A DNA stretch of 64,000 nucleotides from Sediminicoccus sp. KRV36 (lineage in GTDB: Bacteria; Pseudomonadota; Alphaproteobacteria; Acetobacterales; Acetobacteraceae), in the NCBI RefSeq assembly GCF_023243115.1, contig NZ_CP085081.1, positions 2,852,001 to 2,916,000 of the forward strand. Direction: 5' to 3'. The notes beneath the pieces were generated by a model that was given only the letters and a program-made list of their open reading frames with translations, was not told the DNA's origin and ran no database searches. This document shows, piece by piece, positions 1 through 8,179 of the stretch (positions are counted from its first letter, which is position 1; every line of letters begins with the position of its first letter). A program made the position numbers and the translations under genes.

Positions 1-1974
1 CCAGGCGGTAATCCGCGCGGATTTATCGGCCGGCAGCAGCCCAGCCTCGATCTCGGCGAGCCCGAGCCTTGCCCCCAGCGCGCCGGCCGCCGCCGGGCTG
101 TCGCCCGAGAGCACCACGACACGCAGCCCCATGGCCTTCAGCGTGGCCACGGCCTGCGCCGAATGGGGCTTCACCGCATCCTCGAAGGCGAGGAGTGCCA
201 GCACCCGCCCCCGTTCCACCAGCCAGGCCAGCGTCCGCCCCTGCGCCGACTCCGCCACGGCGGCAGCCGTCAGTACCGGATTGGGCGCGGCCCCCGATTC
301 GATCAGCAGCCGGGGCGAGCCCAGGCTCAGGCGCCGTCCCTCCACCTCGCCCTCGACACCGCGCCCCGGCAGGGCGCGGAAGGCGCTGACCGGCGGCGGT
401 GGGGCGCCATGCGCGACCAGGACAGCGCGCGCCAGCGGATGCTCGCTGCCCGCCTGCAAGCCGGCCGCGAGACGCAGCGCGCCGGGCTCACTCTCATGCA
501 GGGCGGCCAGGATGGGCTTGCCCTCGGTCAGCGTGCCGGTCTTGTCGAAAGCGACCAAGGTGATGCCCGCCGCACGCTCGATCGCTTCGGCATCGCGCAC
601 CAGGATGCCCGCGCGCGCCGCCGCCCCCGTCCCCGCCATGATGGCGGCGGGGGTGGCAAGGCCCAGCGCGCAGGGGCAGGCGATCACCAGCACCGCCACG
701 GCGTGCATCAACGCGACTTCCGCCCCCGCACCGGCCGAGAGCCAGCCCAGGAAGCTGAGCAGCGCGATGCCGATCACCACCGGCACGAAGATCGCCGAAA
801 TCCGATCCACCAGCTTCTGGATCGGCGCGCGGCTCGCCTGGGCGGCGGAAACCAGGGCGGCCACACGGGCCAGCACCGTCTCCTCACCCACGGCGGTGAC
901 GCGCATGATCAGGCGCCCATCCAGCACCACCGTCCCGGTGGAAAGTGCCGCACCCGGGGATTTGGCCACCGCCTCGCTCTCGCCGGTCAGGGCACTTTCA
1001 TCGAGGCCCGCCTCGCCTTCCGTCACCACGCCATCGGCCGGCACGCGCTCACCCGGGCGGATCACCACCAGGTCCTGCAATTTCAGCAGCGCGGCTGGAA
1101 CCTCGCGCTCGGCCCCGGCATCGAGGCGCATGGCCGTGCGCGGCTTGAGGTCGAGCAGGGCGCGGATCGCGCCCGCCGTCGCGTGCTTGGCGCGCGACTC
1201 CAGATGCTTGCCGAGCAGCACGAAGAAGATGACGAGGGCCGAGCCCTCGAAGTACAGATGATGATGGCCGCCCAGCCACTGCCAGACGGACAGCGCATAG
1301 GCGGCGCTGGTGCCCAGGGCGACCAGCAGGTCCATATTGCCCGTGCGCGCCCGCAAGGCGCCCAGCGCGCCGCGATAAAACCGCGCGCCCAGCACGAATT
1401 GCAGCGGCGTGGCCAAGGCCAGTTGCCACCAGCCGCCGGGCATCCAGTCCTGCCCCAGCCCCATGCCCAGCATGCCGACCAGGAAGGGCGCGGCCAGCAG
1501 GCCGGCCAGCGCCAGCTCCAGAGCCTCCCGCGGGAAGCGCGCTTCGGCCGTGCCGGAGGAGACGCCATAGCCCGCGCGGTCCAGCGCCACTTCCAGCGAT
1601 TCCAGCGTGGTGCCGGCCAGCACCTGCAGGGTCGCGCGTTCGGAAGCGAGGTTCACGGCCACCGCCAGCACGCCGGGCACGGCGGCCAACGCGCGCTCCA
1701 CGCGGCTGGTGCAGGAGGCGCAGCTCATGCCCGTCACCTGCAGCTCGATCACCTGCTCGCGCAGCCCATAGCCGGCCTTGCGCAAGGCTGCGTCCAGCGC
1801 GGGCAGCGCGGCCGTGCCCGTCACCTCGGCCATTTCACTGGCGAGGTTCACCTGAACGCCGGCAACGCCAGGGACCGCCTCCAGCGCATGGCTGACGCGG
1901 CCCACGCAGGAGGCGCAGCTCATGCCCGAAACGGGCAGCGAGATCTTCGGCAGGGGTGTGTGTCGGTCCATCAT
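1..1974 (-). CDS. copA: Copper-translocating P1B-type ATPase, 3' end outside window
   Basis: Inner-membrane Cu(I) exporter. The frame is open from the ATG at 1974 down to base 1 (658 codons), so the C-terminus lies outside the window. Two heavy-metal-associated domains each carry MSCASC (about residues 17 and 84). Next come membrane helices, the actuator domain with a TGES motif, the P1B hallmark ACPCALG in a membrane helix, the phosphorylation motif DKTGTLT, the SEHPLA nucleotide-binding motif and the start of the hinge GDSP. Cys-Pro-Cys with N-terminal CxxC domains fits CopA. A tandem ATGATG (1974/1971) leaves the exact start ambiguous, and no strong Shine-Dalgarno is visible. A MerR-type operator lies just upstream. 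Confidence 0.95.
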   Translation of the reverse strand, partial: MMDRHTPLPKISLPVSGMSCASCVGRVSHALEAVPGVAGVQVNLASEMAEVTGTAALPALDAALRKAGYGLREQVIELQVTGMSCASCTSRVERALAAVPGVLAVAVNLASERATLQVLAGTTLESLEVALDRAGYGVSSGTAEARFPREALELALAGLLAAPFLVGMLGMGLGQDWMPGGWWQLALATPLQFVLGARFYRGALGALRARTGNMDLLVALGTSAAYALSVWQWLGGHHHLYFEGSALVIFFVLLGKHLESRAKHATAGAIRALLDLKPRTAMRLDAGAEREVPAALLKLQDLVVIRPGERVPADGVVTEGEAGLDESALTGESEAVAKSPGAALSTGTVVLDGRLIMRVTAVGEETVLARVAALVSAAQASRAPIQKLVDRISAIFVPVVIGIALLSFLGWLSAGAGAEVALMHAVAVLVIACPCALGLATPAAIMAGTGAAARAGILVRDAEAIERAAGITLVAFDKTGTLTEGKPILAALHESEPGALRLAAGLQAGSEHPLARAVLVAHGAPPPPVSAFRALPGRGVEGEVEGRRLSLGSPRLLIESGAAPNPVLTAAAVAESAQGRTLAWLVERGRVLALLAFEDAVKPHSAQAVATLKAMGLRVVVLSGDSPAAAGALGARLGLAEIEAGLLPADKSARITAW

Positions 1975-1989
1975 GATTCCGAGGTGGCA

Positions 1990-2011
1990 CTTGCCATAGT
2001 GGCAGGGTCAA
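1990..2011 (-). promoter_or_regulatory. Putative CueR/HmrR-type copper operator of copA
   Basis: Read on the minus strand, a -35-like TTGACC (2011-2006) is followed directly by the dyad CTGCCACTATGGCAAG (2005-1990). This is the arrangement of MerR-family copper promoters: TTGACC, then an interrupted palindrome in an over-long spacer. The -10 expected about 19 bases on is poor, and it would place the transcript start almost at the copA ATG. No cueR-like gene is in the window. Confidence 0.45.
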
Positions 2012-2023
2012 GGGGACCGCACC

Positions 2024-2037
2024 TTGCGCTGGCGCAA
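2024..2037. repeat. Perfect 14-bp palindrome between copA and the protease gene
   Basis: TTGCGC-TG-GCGCAA is a perfect inverted repeat in the divergent intergenic space, next to the copper-type operator and just upstream of the protease start. It could be an operator for the plus-strand gene; nothing further supports this. Confidence 0.3.
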
Positions 2038-2059
2038 AGTGATGGGCACATCCTCTGCT

Positions 2060-3133
2060 ATGCGCCTGCTCCTGATCCTGCTCGTCCTCGCCCTGTCCGC
2101 ATACGCGCCGGCCGCTTTCGCGCAGAATGCCGCCGAGCCGCCTGGCTTTCGCGTCGTGAACCGGGCGGGCGGCGATGCGACGCAGTTGTTCGCCGTGCGC
2201 AGCCCCCGTGGCGGCCAGGGCGACTGGGGCGGCAACCTGCTCCGCCCCGACCGGCCGCTGACCGAGGGCGGCGGCTTCCGCGTCAACCCCGCCGCCGATG
2301 CCGGCTGCCGCTTCGATCTCCGCCTGGTGCTGGCCGATGGGCGCGAGGCCGTCCTGCGCGACCAGGATATCTGCGTGAATCGCAATATCGACCTCGCCAA
2401 TGCCGGCCGCCCCACAGCGCCGGCCGCCGCGCGCCCGCTCCCTGTCGCCTCACCCGCCAGCCGCGAAACGCCGCTCGCGCAGCCCAACCAGCAGGCGCGC
2501 CAGGTTTCGACCGGGACGGGATTTCTGATCGCGGATGAGCGGGTGATGACCAATCATCACGTGATTGACGGCTGCAACCGCGTGCTGCTGCGCACCCCCT
2601 CCGGCCATTGGCTCGCCGCCAGCCCGCCCGCGCGGATGGATGCGGCGCTCGATGTCGCGCTGCTGAACGTGCCCGGGCTGGTCGGCCCGGCCCTGGCCTT
2701 CCGCACCGGCCCCGCCGTGCGGCGTGGCGAGGGCGTGGTGGCCTATGGCTTTCCGCTCGCCGGGCTGCTGAGTTCCGACCCCAAGCTGACCCGGGGCGAA
2801 GTGAACGGCTTGCGCGGGATTGGCGACAACCCCAACCAGTATCAGATCAGCGCCGAGGTGCAGCCGGGCAATTCCGGAGGGCCGCTGGTGGACATGCAGG
2901 GCCATATCGTCGGCGTAGTCGTCTCCAAGCTGAACGCCCAGGCCGTCAGCCGCCGCACCGGGGATATCGCGCAGAATGTGAATTTCGCCGTCCAGGGCCA
3001 GGCGGCGCTGGCCTTCGCCCGGCGCGCCGGCGTGCAGCCCCGCGTCGTGGAATCCACCGGCCCGGAGCGCAGCACGGCCGATGTGGGTGAGATCACCCAC
3101 CGCAGCACTGTCTTCATCCGCTGCGAGAAGTAG
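2060..3133 (+). CDS. Secreted trypsin-like serine protease (S1C/DegP-like)
   Basis: Exported chymotrypsin-fold protease of about 357 residues. An N-terminal signal peptide (MRLLLILLVLAL..., cleaved after AFA) suggests a periplasmic or secreted location. The catalytic triad is visible: His in TNHHVIDGC, Asp in ALDVALLNV and Ser in QPGNSGGPL. About 140 residues separate the signal from the protease domain, and no PDZ domain follows, unlike DegP. The start at 2060 puts the signal peptide first; ATG 2042 in the same frame is possible, and neither has a clear ribosome site. It stands alone, divergent from copA. The substrate is unknown. Confidence 0.88.
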   Translation: MRLLLILLVLALSAYAPAAFAQNAAEPPGFRVVNRAGGDATQLFAVRSPRGGQGDWGGNLLRPDRPLTEGGGFRVNPAADAGCRFDLRLVLADGREAVLRDQDICVNRNIDLANAGRPTAPAAARPLPVASPASRETPLAQPNQQARQVSTGTGFLIADERVMTNHHVIDGCNRVLLRTPSGHWLAASPPARMDAALDVALLNVPGLVGPALAFRTGPAVRRGEGVVAYGFPLAGLLSSDPKLTRGEVNGLRGIGDNPNQYQISAEVQPGNSGGPLVDMQGHIVGVVVSKLNAQAVSRRTGDIAQNVNFAVQGQAALAFARRAGVQPRVVESTGPERSTADVGEITHRSTVFIRCEK

Positions 3134-3211
3134 CGCCCACCGCCACCGGGAGGCTTCTGCACCGAGCCCGGCGGGTCTAGCCTTGGGGCCAGCCAGGCAG
3201 GGAGCATCGTC

Positions 3212-3721
3212 ATGGGTGCCGGTTCGCGAAGTGCCTTGGAAAACATCCTGGCCTATGCCACGGGCGAGACGCGCCCCGAGGATTTCGAGTTCTACCTGAC
3301 CCAGAACCCCGAATTCTGGGAGCAGCAGGTCTCCTTCCTCGGCAATGGGCATTGTGTGCCGCTGGTCCAGGCCGCCTGCGGCGCGCCGGTGACGATGCTG
3401 TGGCGCAAGGGGCCATGGGTGCGCGCCAATCCGGCCATCCCGCGCGGCACCGCCATCGCCACCTTCACCCCTGCCGGCCGCTACGCCAATCTCGACACGG
3501 GCAACCATGCGGCGGTCTATCTGGGGGAAACTTCGGAAGGGCTGATGGTGGTGGATCAGTGGCAGACCCGCACACCCGCCCGCCCCGGCCGCCGCCTGCT
3601 GACCTTTCGGGGCGGCGATGGCAGCCCGAGCAATGATGGCGATGCCTTCTTCGTCATCCTGACGCCGCGCCGCATCACCAGCGAGGAATTGCGCCAGGCC
3701 TGGCTGTCACTCCTCAGCTGA
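3212..3721 (+). CDS. BPSL0067-like protein, probable papain/NlpC-type fold
   Basis: A 169-residue protein starting at ATG 3212 after a good AGGGAG. It resembles the BPSL0067 family: a Cys in NGHCVPLVQ (Cys48), a TFTPAGRY segment, then GNHAAVYL (His99) and DQW (115-117). That gives a plausible Cys-His pair of the NlpC/P60-like papain fold shared with some type VI amidase effectors. No signal peptide, immunity gene or secretion gene is adjacent, so an effector role is only speculation. The family match is from recalled motif pattern and has not been searched. A perfect palindrome (CCTCAGCTGAGG, 3712-3723) overlaps the stop codon. Confidence 0.7.
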   Translation: MGAGSRSALENILAYATGETRPEDFEFYLTQNPEFWEQQVSFLGNGHCVPLVQAACGAPVTMLWRKGPWVRANPAIPRGTAIATFTPAGRYANLDTGNHAAVYLGETSEGLMVVDQWQTRTPARPGRRLLTFRGGDGSPSNDGDAFFVILTPRRITSEELRQAWLSLLS

Positions 3722-3793
3722 GGGGCTGGGCTGCCCCCTCGCGGAGTTTCGCGGCCTTGGGTAGTGTCTGCTCCATCCAAGGGAGAATTCCGC

Positions 3794-4843
3794 ATGCAAC
3801 GCCGTGTCCTGCTTGCCGCACCCGCGCTGTCGGCGCCGCTGATCAGTGTCCAGGCCCAGGGCCAGGCTGGCGCACAGGCGCCGCGCATCATCACGGAGGA
3901 ATTCATGGTGCCCGCCAGCGATGCGGGGATCGAGATCTTCGTGCGCAACAAGCGGCTGGAGAGCATGACGAGCTTCTCACCGGGGCGCACGCTGATCATG
4001 GTGCATGGCGCGACCTATCCGGCGCATACGGCGTTTGACCTGCCGCTCGGCGGCCTGTCCTGGATGGATTACATCGCCGGGCGCGGCTTTGACGTCTGGT
4101 GCATGGATATTCGTGGCTATGGCCGCAGCACCCGCCCGGCCGAAATGTCCCAGCCGCCCGAGGCCAATCCGCCGCTGGTGCGGGGCGAGACGGCGGTGGG
4201 CGATATCCTGAGCGTATCCAACTTCGTGCGCGGAAGGCGCGCGATCCCCAAATGCGTGCATCTCGGCTATTCCTGGGGCACTGCCCTGATGGGCCGCTTC
4301 GCCGCCGAGAATCCCGCCGTGGTGGAGCGCCTGGTGCAATATGCGCCCGTGTGGCTGCGCCAGGGCGCTTCGCTCGCCGATCCGGGCGGCACGCTCGGCG
4401 CCTATCGCTTCGTGACGCAGGACGCGGCGCGCGCCCGTCGCGGGGCTGGCGTGCCGGAGGCGGCACGCGCGGGGCTGGTGCCGCCTGGCTGGTTCGAGCA
4501 TTGGGCCGGCGTGACCTGGGCGACCGACCCTGACGGGCTGCGCCGCAACCCGCCCGCATTGCGGGCCCCCAATGGCAGCGTGGCGGATGGCCGGGAATAC
4601 TGGGCCGCCGGACGGCCCTTCTATGACCCCGCCAGGATTACCGCCCCCACCCTGCTGGTACTGGGCGAATGGGACCAGGACACGCCGCCCTACATGGCGC
4701 AGACGCTGTTCCCGCTGATGACGGCCTCACCCGGCAAGCGCCTTGTGGTGCTGGGTGAAGGCACGCATGGCATGTGGATGGAGCGCAATCGCGGCGCGCT
4801 GTTCCAGGCCGTCCAGGTGTTCCTTGAGGAGGCCGCAGCATGA
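3794..4843 (+). CDS. Alpha/beta hydrolase, exported
   Basis: First gene of the 3.8-13.8 kb catabolic run. The ATG at 3794 follows GGGAGA by about 7 bases; an upstream in-frame start would only add a non-signal extension. The N-terminus MQRRVLLAAPALSAPLISVQA looks like a signal peptide with paired arginines, so export is likely. The nucleophile elbow GYSWGTA (Ser160), an acid in GEWDQDTP and the C-terminal GTHGMW (His) make up the catalytic triad. About 349 residues. The stop overlaps the next start (ATGA). Substrate unknown; ester or amide hydrolysis is the family role. Confidence 0.88.
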   Translation: MQRRVLLAAPALSAPLISVQAQGQAGAQAPRIITEEFMVPASDAGIEIFVRNKRLESMTSFSPGRTLIMVHGATYPAHTAFDLPLGGLSWMDYIAGRGFDVWCMDIRGYGRSTRPAEMSQPPEANPPLVRGETAVGDILSVSNFVRGRRAIPKCVHLGYSWGTALMGRFAAENPAVVERLVQYAPVWLRQGASLADPGGTLGAYRFVTQDAARARRGAGVPEAARAGLVPPGWFEHWAGVTWATDPDGLRRNPPALRAPNGSVADGREYWAAGRPFYDPARITAPTLLVLGEWDQDTPPYMAQTLFPLMTASPGKRLVVLGEGTHGMWMERNRGALFQAVQVFLEEAAA

Positions 4844-5808
4844 GCCAGTTCCCCGCAAACCCCACCATCTGCTTCGCCCATGTGGCCTATCAGGTGGGTG
4901 CGCGCTTCGAAGCCCGCGGCGCGCCCTTCCCCTATTTCGAGGTGCGCAGCCTGGATGAACTCCAGACCCGCATCGGCGAGGCGGATGCGCTGGTGGTCAG
5001 CGGCTTCTGGCGCAACACGCTGCCAACGCTCACCAAGCGGCTGAAATTCGTGCAGTCGCTCTCGGCCGGCACGGACCAGTATGACCGGCCGACCTTCAAG
5101 GAGCACGGTATAGCACTTGCCTCGGCGGCAGGCGGCAATGCGGCGGCGGTCAGCGAGCATGCGGTGAGCCTCATGCTCGGCATCACGCGCAAGCTCTTCA
5201 TCGCGCGCGATGACCAGCACAAGAAATTCTGGTCCGGCATGAAGGGCGATTTCACCCAGCGCGAGGATGAGCTGAACGGCAAGACCGCCATCGTCATCGG
5301 CATGGGTGCCATCGGCAAGCGGGTGATCCGCGTGCTGAAGGCGCTGGACATGACCGTGATCGGCGTGCGCGCCAACCCCGCCTCGGGCGCTGAGGGTGCA
5401 GATGAGGTGCATGCCACCTCGGCCCTGCCGCAGATCCTGCCGCGCGCGGATTTCGTCGTGCTGGTCTGCCCGCTGACGCCCGAGACCACGGGGCTGATCA
5501 ATGGCGCGGCCCTCGCTGCCATGAAGCCAACCGCCTATCTGATCAACTGCGCGCGCGGCAAGGTGGCGGACGAGGATGCGCTGATCGCGGCCTTGCAGAA
5601 CAAGGTGATCCGCGGCGCCGGCCTCGATGTGATGGCGACCGAGCCGCTGCCCGCGGAGTCGCCCTTGTGGACGCTGCCCAATGCCTTCTTGACGCCACAC
5701 ACGGCGGGCGAAACCTGTGCCTATGAGGATAACGTCCTCGACCTGATGATGGAGAATATCGCGCGGCTGCAGGCTGGCCGCGAAGACCTCGTGAACCGGA
5801 TCGTCTGA
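4840..5808 (+). CDS. D-2-hydroxyacid dehydrogenase, NAD(P)-dependent
   Basis: 322-residue Rossmann enzyme reducing a 2-oxoacid to a 2-hydroxyacid, or the reverse. The cofactor loop is GMGAIG (154-159). The catalytic trio is Arg239 (NCARGKVADE), Glu268 (TEPLPAESPLW) and His287 (LTPHTAG), all intact. The start overlaps the hydrolase stop by 4 bases, so the two are probably translationally coupled. The following amidohydrolase starts immediately after its stop. Specificity cannot be read from the sequence; the phosphoglycerate/glyoxylate reductase-like group is closest. Confidence 0.92.
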   Translation: MSQFPANPTICFAHVAYQVGARFEARGAPFPYFEVRSLDELQTRIGEADALVVSGFWRNTLPTLTKRLKFVQSLSAGTDQYDRPTFKEHGIALASAAGGNAAAVSEHAVSLMLGITRKLFIARDDQHKKFWSGMKGDFTQREDELNGKTAIVIGMGAIGKRVIRVLKALDMTVIGVRANPASGAEGADEVHATSALPQILPRADFVVLVCPLTPETTGLINGAALAAMKPTAYLINCARGKVADEDALIAALQNKVIRGAGLDVMATEPLPAESPLWTLPNAFLTPHTAGETCAYEDNVLDLMMENIARLQAGREDLVNRIV

Positions 5809-7197
5809 ATGATCGTGCTCTCCCCCCGCTGGCTCTGGTGCGCCGAAACCGGCCTGCGGGAGGGGGCGCATCTGATCATCGCGGGTGACCGCATCGCCGA
5901 TATCGTCAGCGAACGCCCCAACGGCGATGCCCAGCGCATCGAATTGCCGGACGGGCTGCTGATGCCGGGCCTGATCAACCTTCACAACCATGCCTTCTCG
6001 GCACCGCTGTTCCGGGGCCTGGCCGATGACATCCAGCCCGGTGATCTGCCGGGGCATATCCTGTTCTCGCTGCTCATGCCGCTCGGTGATCTGGTTTCCG
6101 AGATCATGTCGGCCGAGGCGATCGGCGATGCGGTGGAAATGTCGCTGCTGGAAAGCCTGATGACGGGCACCACGGCGATGCTCGATATCTGGCGGCCGCA
6201 GCAGCATGAATTCGTGCCGCGCGCGACCGGCCTTGGCCTGCGCACATGGTCCTGCCCCTACCTCTTCACCCAGCCCAACCTGACGATGGATGAGGCGGGC
6301 CAACCCGCATGGCGCGGTGCCGATGCCAGCGATGCCAGCTTCGATTTCGTGATGCGCCTGCATGCCGAGCGGCATCAGGGGCCGGATGGCCTCGCTTCCA
6401 TCGGCTTCGGCCCGCATGGGCCGGACAGCAACTCGCCCGCGCTGCTGCGGCGGATTGACCGCGCGGCACGGGAACTGGGCGCCATCGTCTCCATCCATTG
6501 CGCGCAGAATCCCATGGAAGTTGCCGCCGTGAAGGCCGCCCATGGCAAGGGCAGCGTGGCGCATATCGCCGATTGCGGCCTGCTGCGGCCGGGCGTCATC
6601 CTGGGCCATGCGATGTTCGCGACGGATGAGGAAATCGCGATGGTGCGCGATGCCGGTTCCACCATCGCCTCCTGCCCGCTCGGCTTCGCGCGTTCGGGGC
6701 GCGGCGTGCCGCTGGCGCGTTTCCTGGAATCCGGCGTGCGGCTCGGCATCGGCACGGATGGTGTGACGCTGGACATGGTGGATGAGTTGCGCGCCGCCGC
6801 CATGCTGGCCAAGACGCAATCGGGCCGTGCAGGCTTTGGCAGCGCCGAGCGTCTGTTGACCGCCGCCACGCGCGATGCGGCGGATGCGCTGCAACGCCCC
6901 GACCTGGGCCGCCTGACCCCGGGCAGCCGCGCGGATGTGGTGATGTTCGACCTCTCCCGCCCGCGCTACCAGCCGGTCTGGAATCCGCTGCGCGCCCTGC
7001 TCACCAATGGCCAGGGCAGCGATGCGCATACCGTCATCACCGCCGGCGAAATCCGCGTACGGGACCGCCAGCTGCAACGCGGCGATGCCGCCGCCATCAC
7101 GCGCCGCGGGCGCGCCGCCATCGAGGCCGTCTGGGCCGAGGCCGCAAGGCGGGGCGCCATTCCGGCGAGCCTTGCGGCACAAAGGGAATTCGCATGA
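5809..7197 (+). CDS. Amidohydrolase, TRZ/ATZ (guanine/chlorohydrolase-like) family
   Basis: 462-residue metal-dependent hydrolase of the cytosine-deaminase/AtzA superfamily, which deaminates or dechlorinates N-heterocycles. An N-terminal composite beta domain precedes the TIM barrel. Metal ligands are visible: HxH in NLHNHAF (His59/61), a His in SIHCAQN, a His in LGHAMFA and an Asp in GTDGVTLDM. The ATG abuts the preceding stop with no gap, and the stop overlaps the next gene by ATGA. With the cyanuric-acid-hydrolase-family gene at 19.5 kb it hints at nitrogen-ring degradation, though the substrate is unproven. Confidence 0.9.
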   Translation: MIVLSPRWLWCAETGLREGAHLIIAGDRIADIVSERPNGDAQRIELPDGLLMPGLINLHNHAFSAPLFRGLADDIQPGDLPGHILFSLLMPLGDLVSEIMSAEAIGDAVEMSLLESLMTGTTAMLDIWRPQQHEFVPRATGLGLRTWSCPYLFTQPNLTMDEAGQPAWRGADASDASFDFVMRLHAERHQGPDGLASIGFGPHGPDSNSPALLRRIDRAARELGAIVSIHCAQNPMEVAAVKAAHGKGSVAHIADCGLLRPGVILGHAMFATDEEIAMVRDAGSTIASCPLGFARSGRGVPLARFLESGVRLGIGTDGVTLDMVDELRAAAMLAKTQSGRAGFGSAERLLTAATRDAADALQRPDLGRLTPGSRADVVMFDLSRPRYQPVWNPLRALLTNGQGSDAHTVITAGEIRVRDRQLQRGDAAAITRRGRAAIEAVWAEAARRGAIPASLAAQREFA

Positions 7198-8177
7198 AGC
7201 GCCGGCTTTTCATCGCAGCAGGGCTCGCAACGCCCGCCTTGGCGCCTCTCCATTCAGCATGGGCCCAGCGCCGGCCCTTGCGCATCATCGTCCCCTTCCC
7301 GCCCGGTGGCGCCGTGGACAGCCTGGGCCGCATCCTGGCCGACCGGCTGACGCCGGTGCTGGAGCAGAATGTCATCGTCGAGAATCGCGTCGGCGCGGGC
7401 GGCGTGGTGGGGGCCGATACAGTGGCGAAATCAGCGCCGGATGGCGGCACCCTGGGCATTGTGGGTGCCGCCAGCATCCTCGCCGCCCCCTTGCTGCAAC
7501 CCGCCATGCCCTTCGATGCGATGCGGGACCTGATGCCTGTCACGCAGATCACCGACGCCGCCGTGCTCTGCGTGGTGAACGCGGATACGGCGCGGCGGGA
7601 GAATTGGCGCAACCTGGCCGATATGCTGGCCACGGCGCGCGCGCGTCCGGGTGCGATCCGCATGGGCACCACGGGTGTGGCCACCGTCTCGCACCTGGCA
7701 TTGTCCGCCATCGCCTCGGGGGCTGGCGTTGAGTTCCTGCACGTCCCCTATCGTGGCGGCGCCGAAGCGGTGCAAGCGGTCCTGGCGGGCGAGGTGGATG
7801 GCGTCTGCGATCTGCCGCCCACGCTCTCACCGCAGGTGACGGCCGGGCGGCTTGTGGCGCTGACCGTCTCCTCCCGCGCCCGGCTGCAATTCCTGCCCGA
7901 TGTGCCATCCCTCGGCGAAGTGCCGGCTTTGGCGGGCTTTGATATCCGCAGCTGGAACATGCTGATGCTGGCCGCCGGCACGCCGGAGGCCGAGCGCGCG
8001 CGCCTCTTTGCCGCCCTCACCCGTATCGGCCGTGACGAAGGCTTCCGCGCGGCCCTGCGCCCGCTCTCCTATGATGCCGTCGTCTCGGACAGTCCCGAGG
8101 CCGCCCGGCAATTCATCACCGAGGAAGCGCCGCGCTGGCGCGAATTGGTTCGGCTTTCCGGCGCACGGGTGCATTGA
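7194..8177 (+). CDS. Bug-family (TctC-like) periplasmic substrate-binding protein
   Basis: 327-residue periplasmic solute receptor. A signal peptide (MKRRLFIAAGLATPALAPLHSAWAQ) carries consecutive arginines and may be Tat-compatible. The Bug core includes IIVPFPPGGAVDSLGR near the N-terminus, the ENRVGAGGVVGAD loop and LHVPYRGGAEAVQAVLAGEVDG. Bug proteins serve tripartite tricarboxylate (TctABC) transporters, but no tctA or tctB is here, so it must borrow a transporter or act as a sensor. It overlaps the amidohydrolase by 4 bases. Confidence 0.95.
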   Translation: MKRRLFIAAGLATPALAPLHSAWAQRRPLRIIVPFPPGGAVDSLGRILADRLTPVLEQNVIVENRVGAGGVVGADTVAKSAPDGGTLGIVGAASILAAPLLQPAMPFDAMRDLMPVTQITDAAVLCVVNADTARRENWRNLADMLATARARPGAIRMGTTGVATVSHLALSAIASGAGVEFLHVPYRGGAEAVQAVLAGEVDGVCDLPPTLSPQVTAGRLVALTVSSRARLQFLPDVPSLGEVPALAGFDIRSWNMLMLAAGTPEAERARLFAALTRIGRDEGFRAALRPLSYDAVVSDSPEAARQFITEEAPRWRELVRLSGARVH

Positions 8178-8179
8178 AC

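Noticed and set aside
4690..7182. Very long open frame (830 codons) on the minus strand
   Set aside because: It is antisense to three clear genes and rich in Arg, Gly and His with no motif. It reflects GC-rich third positions that make stops rare.
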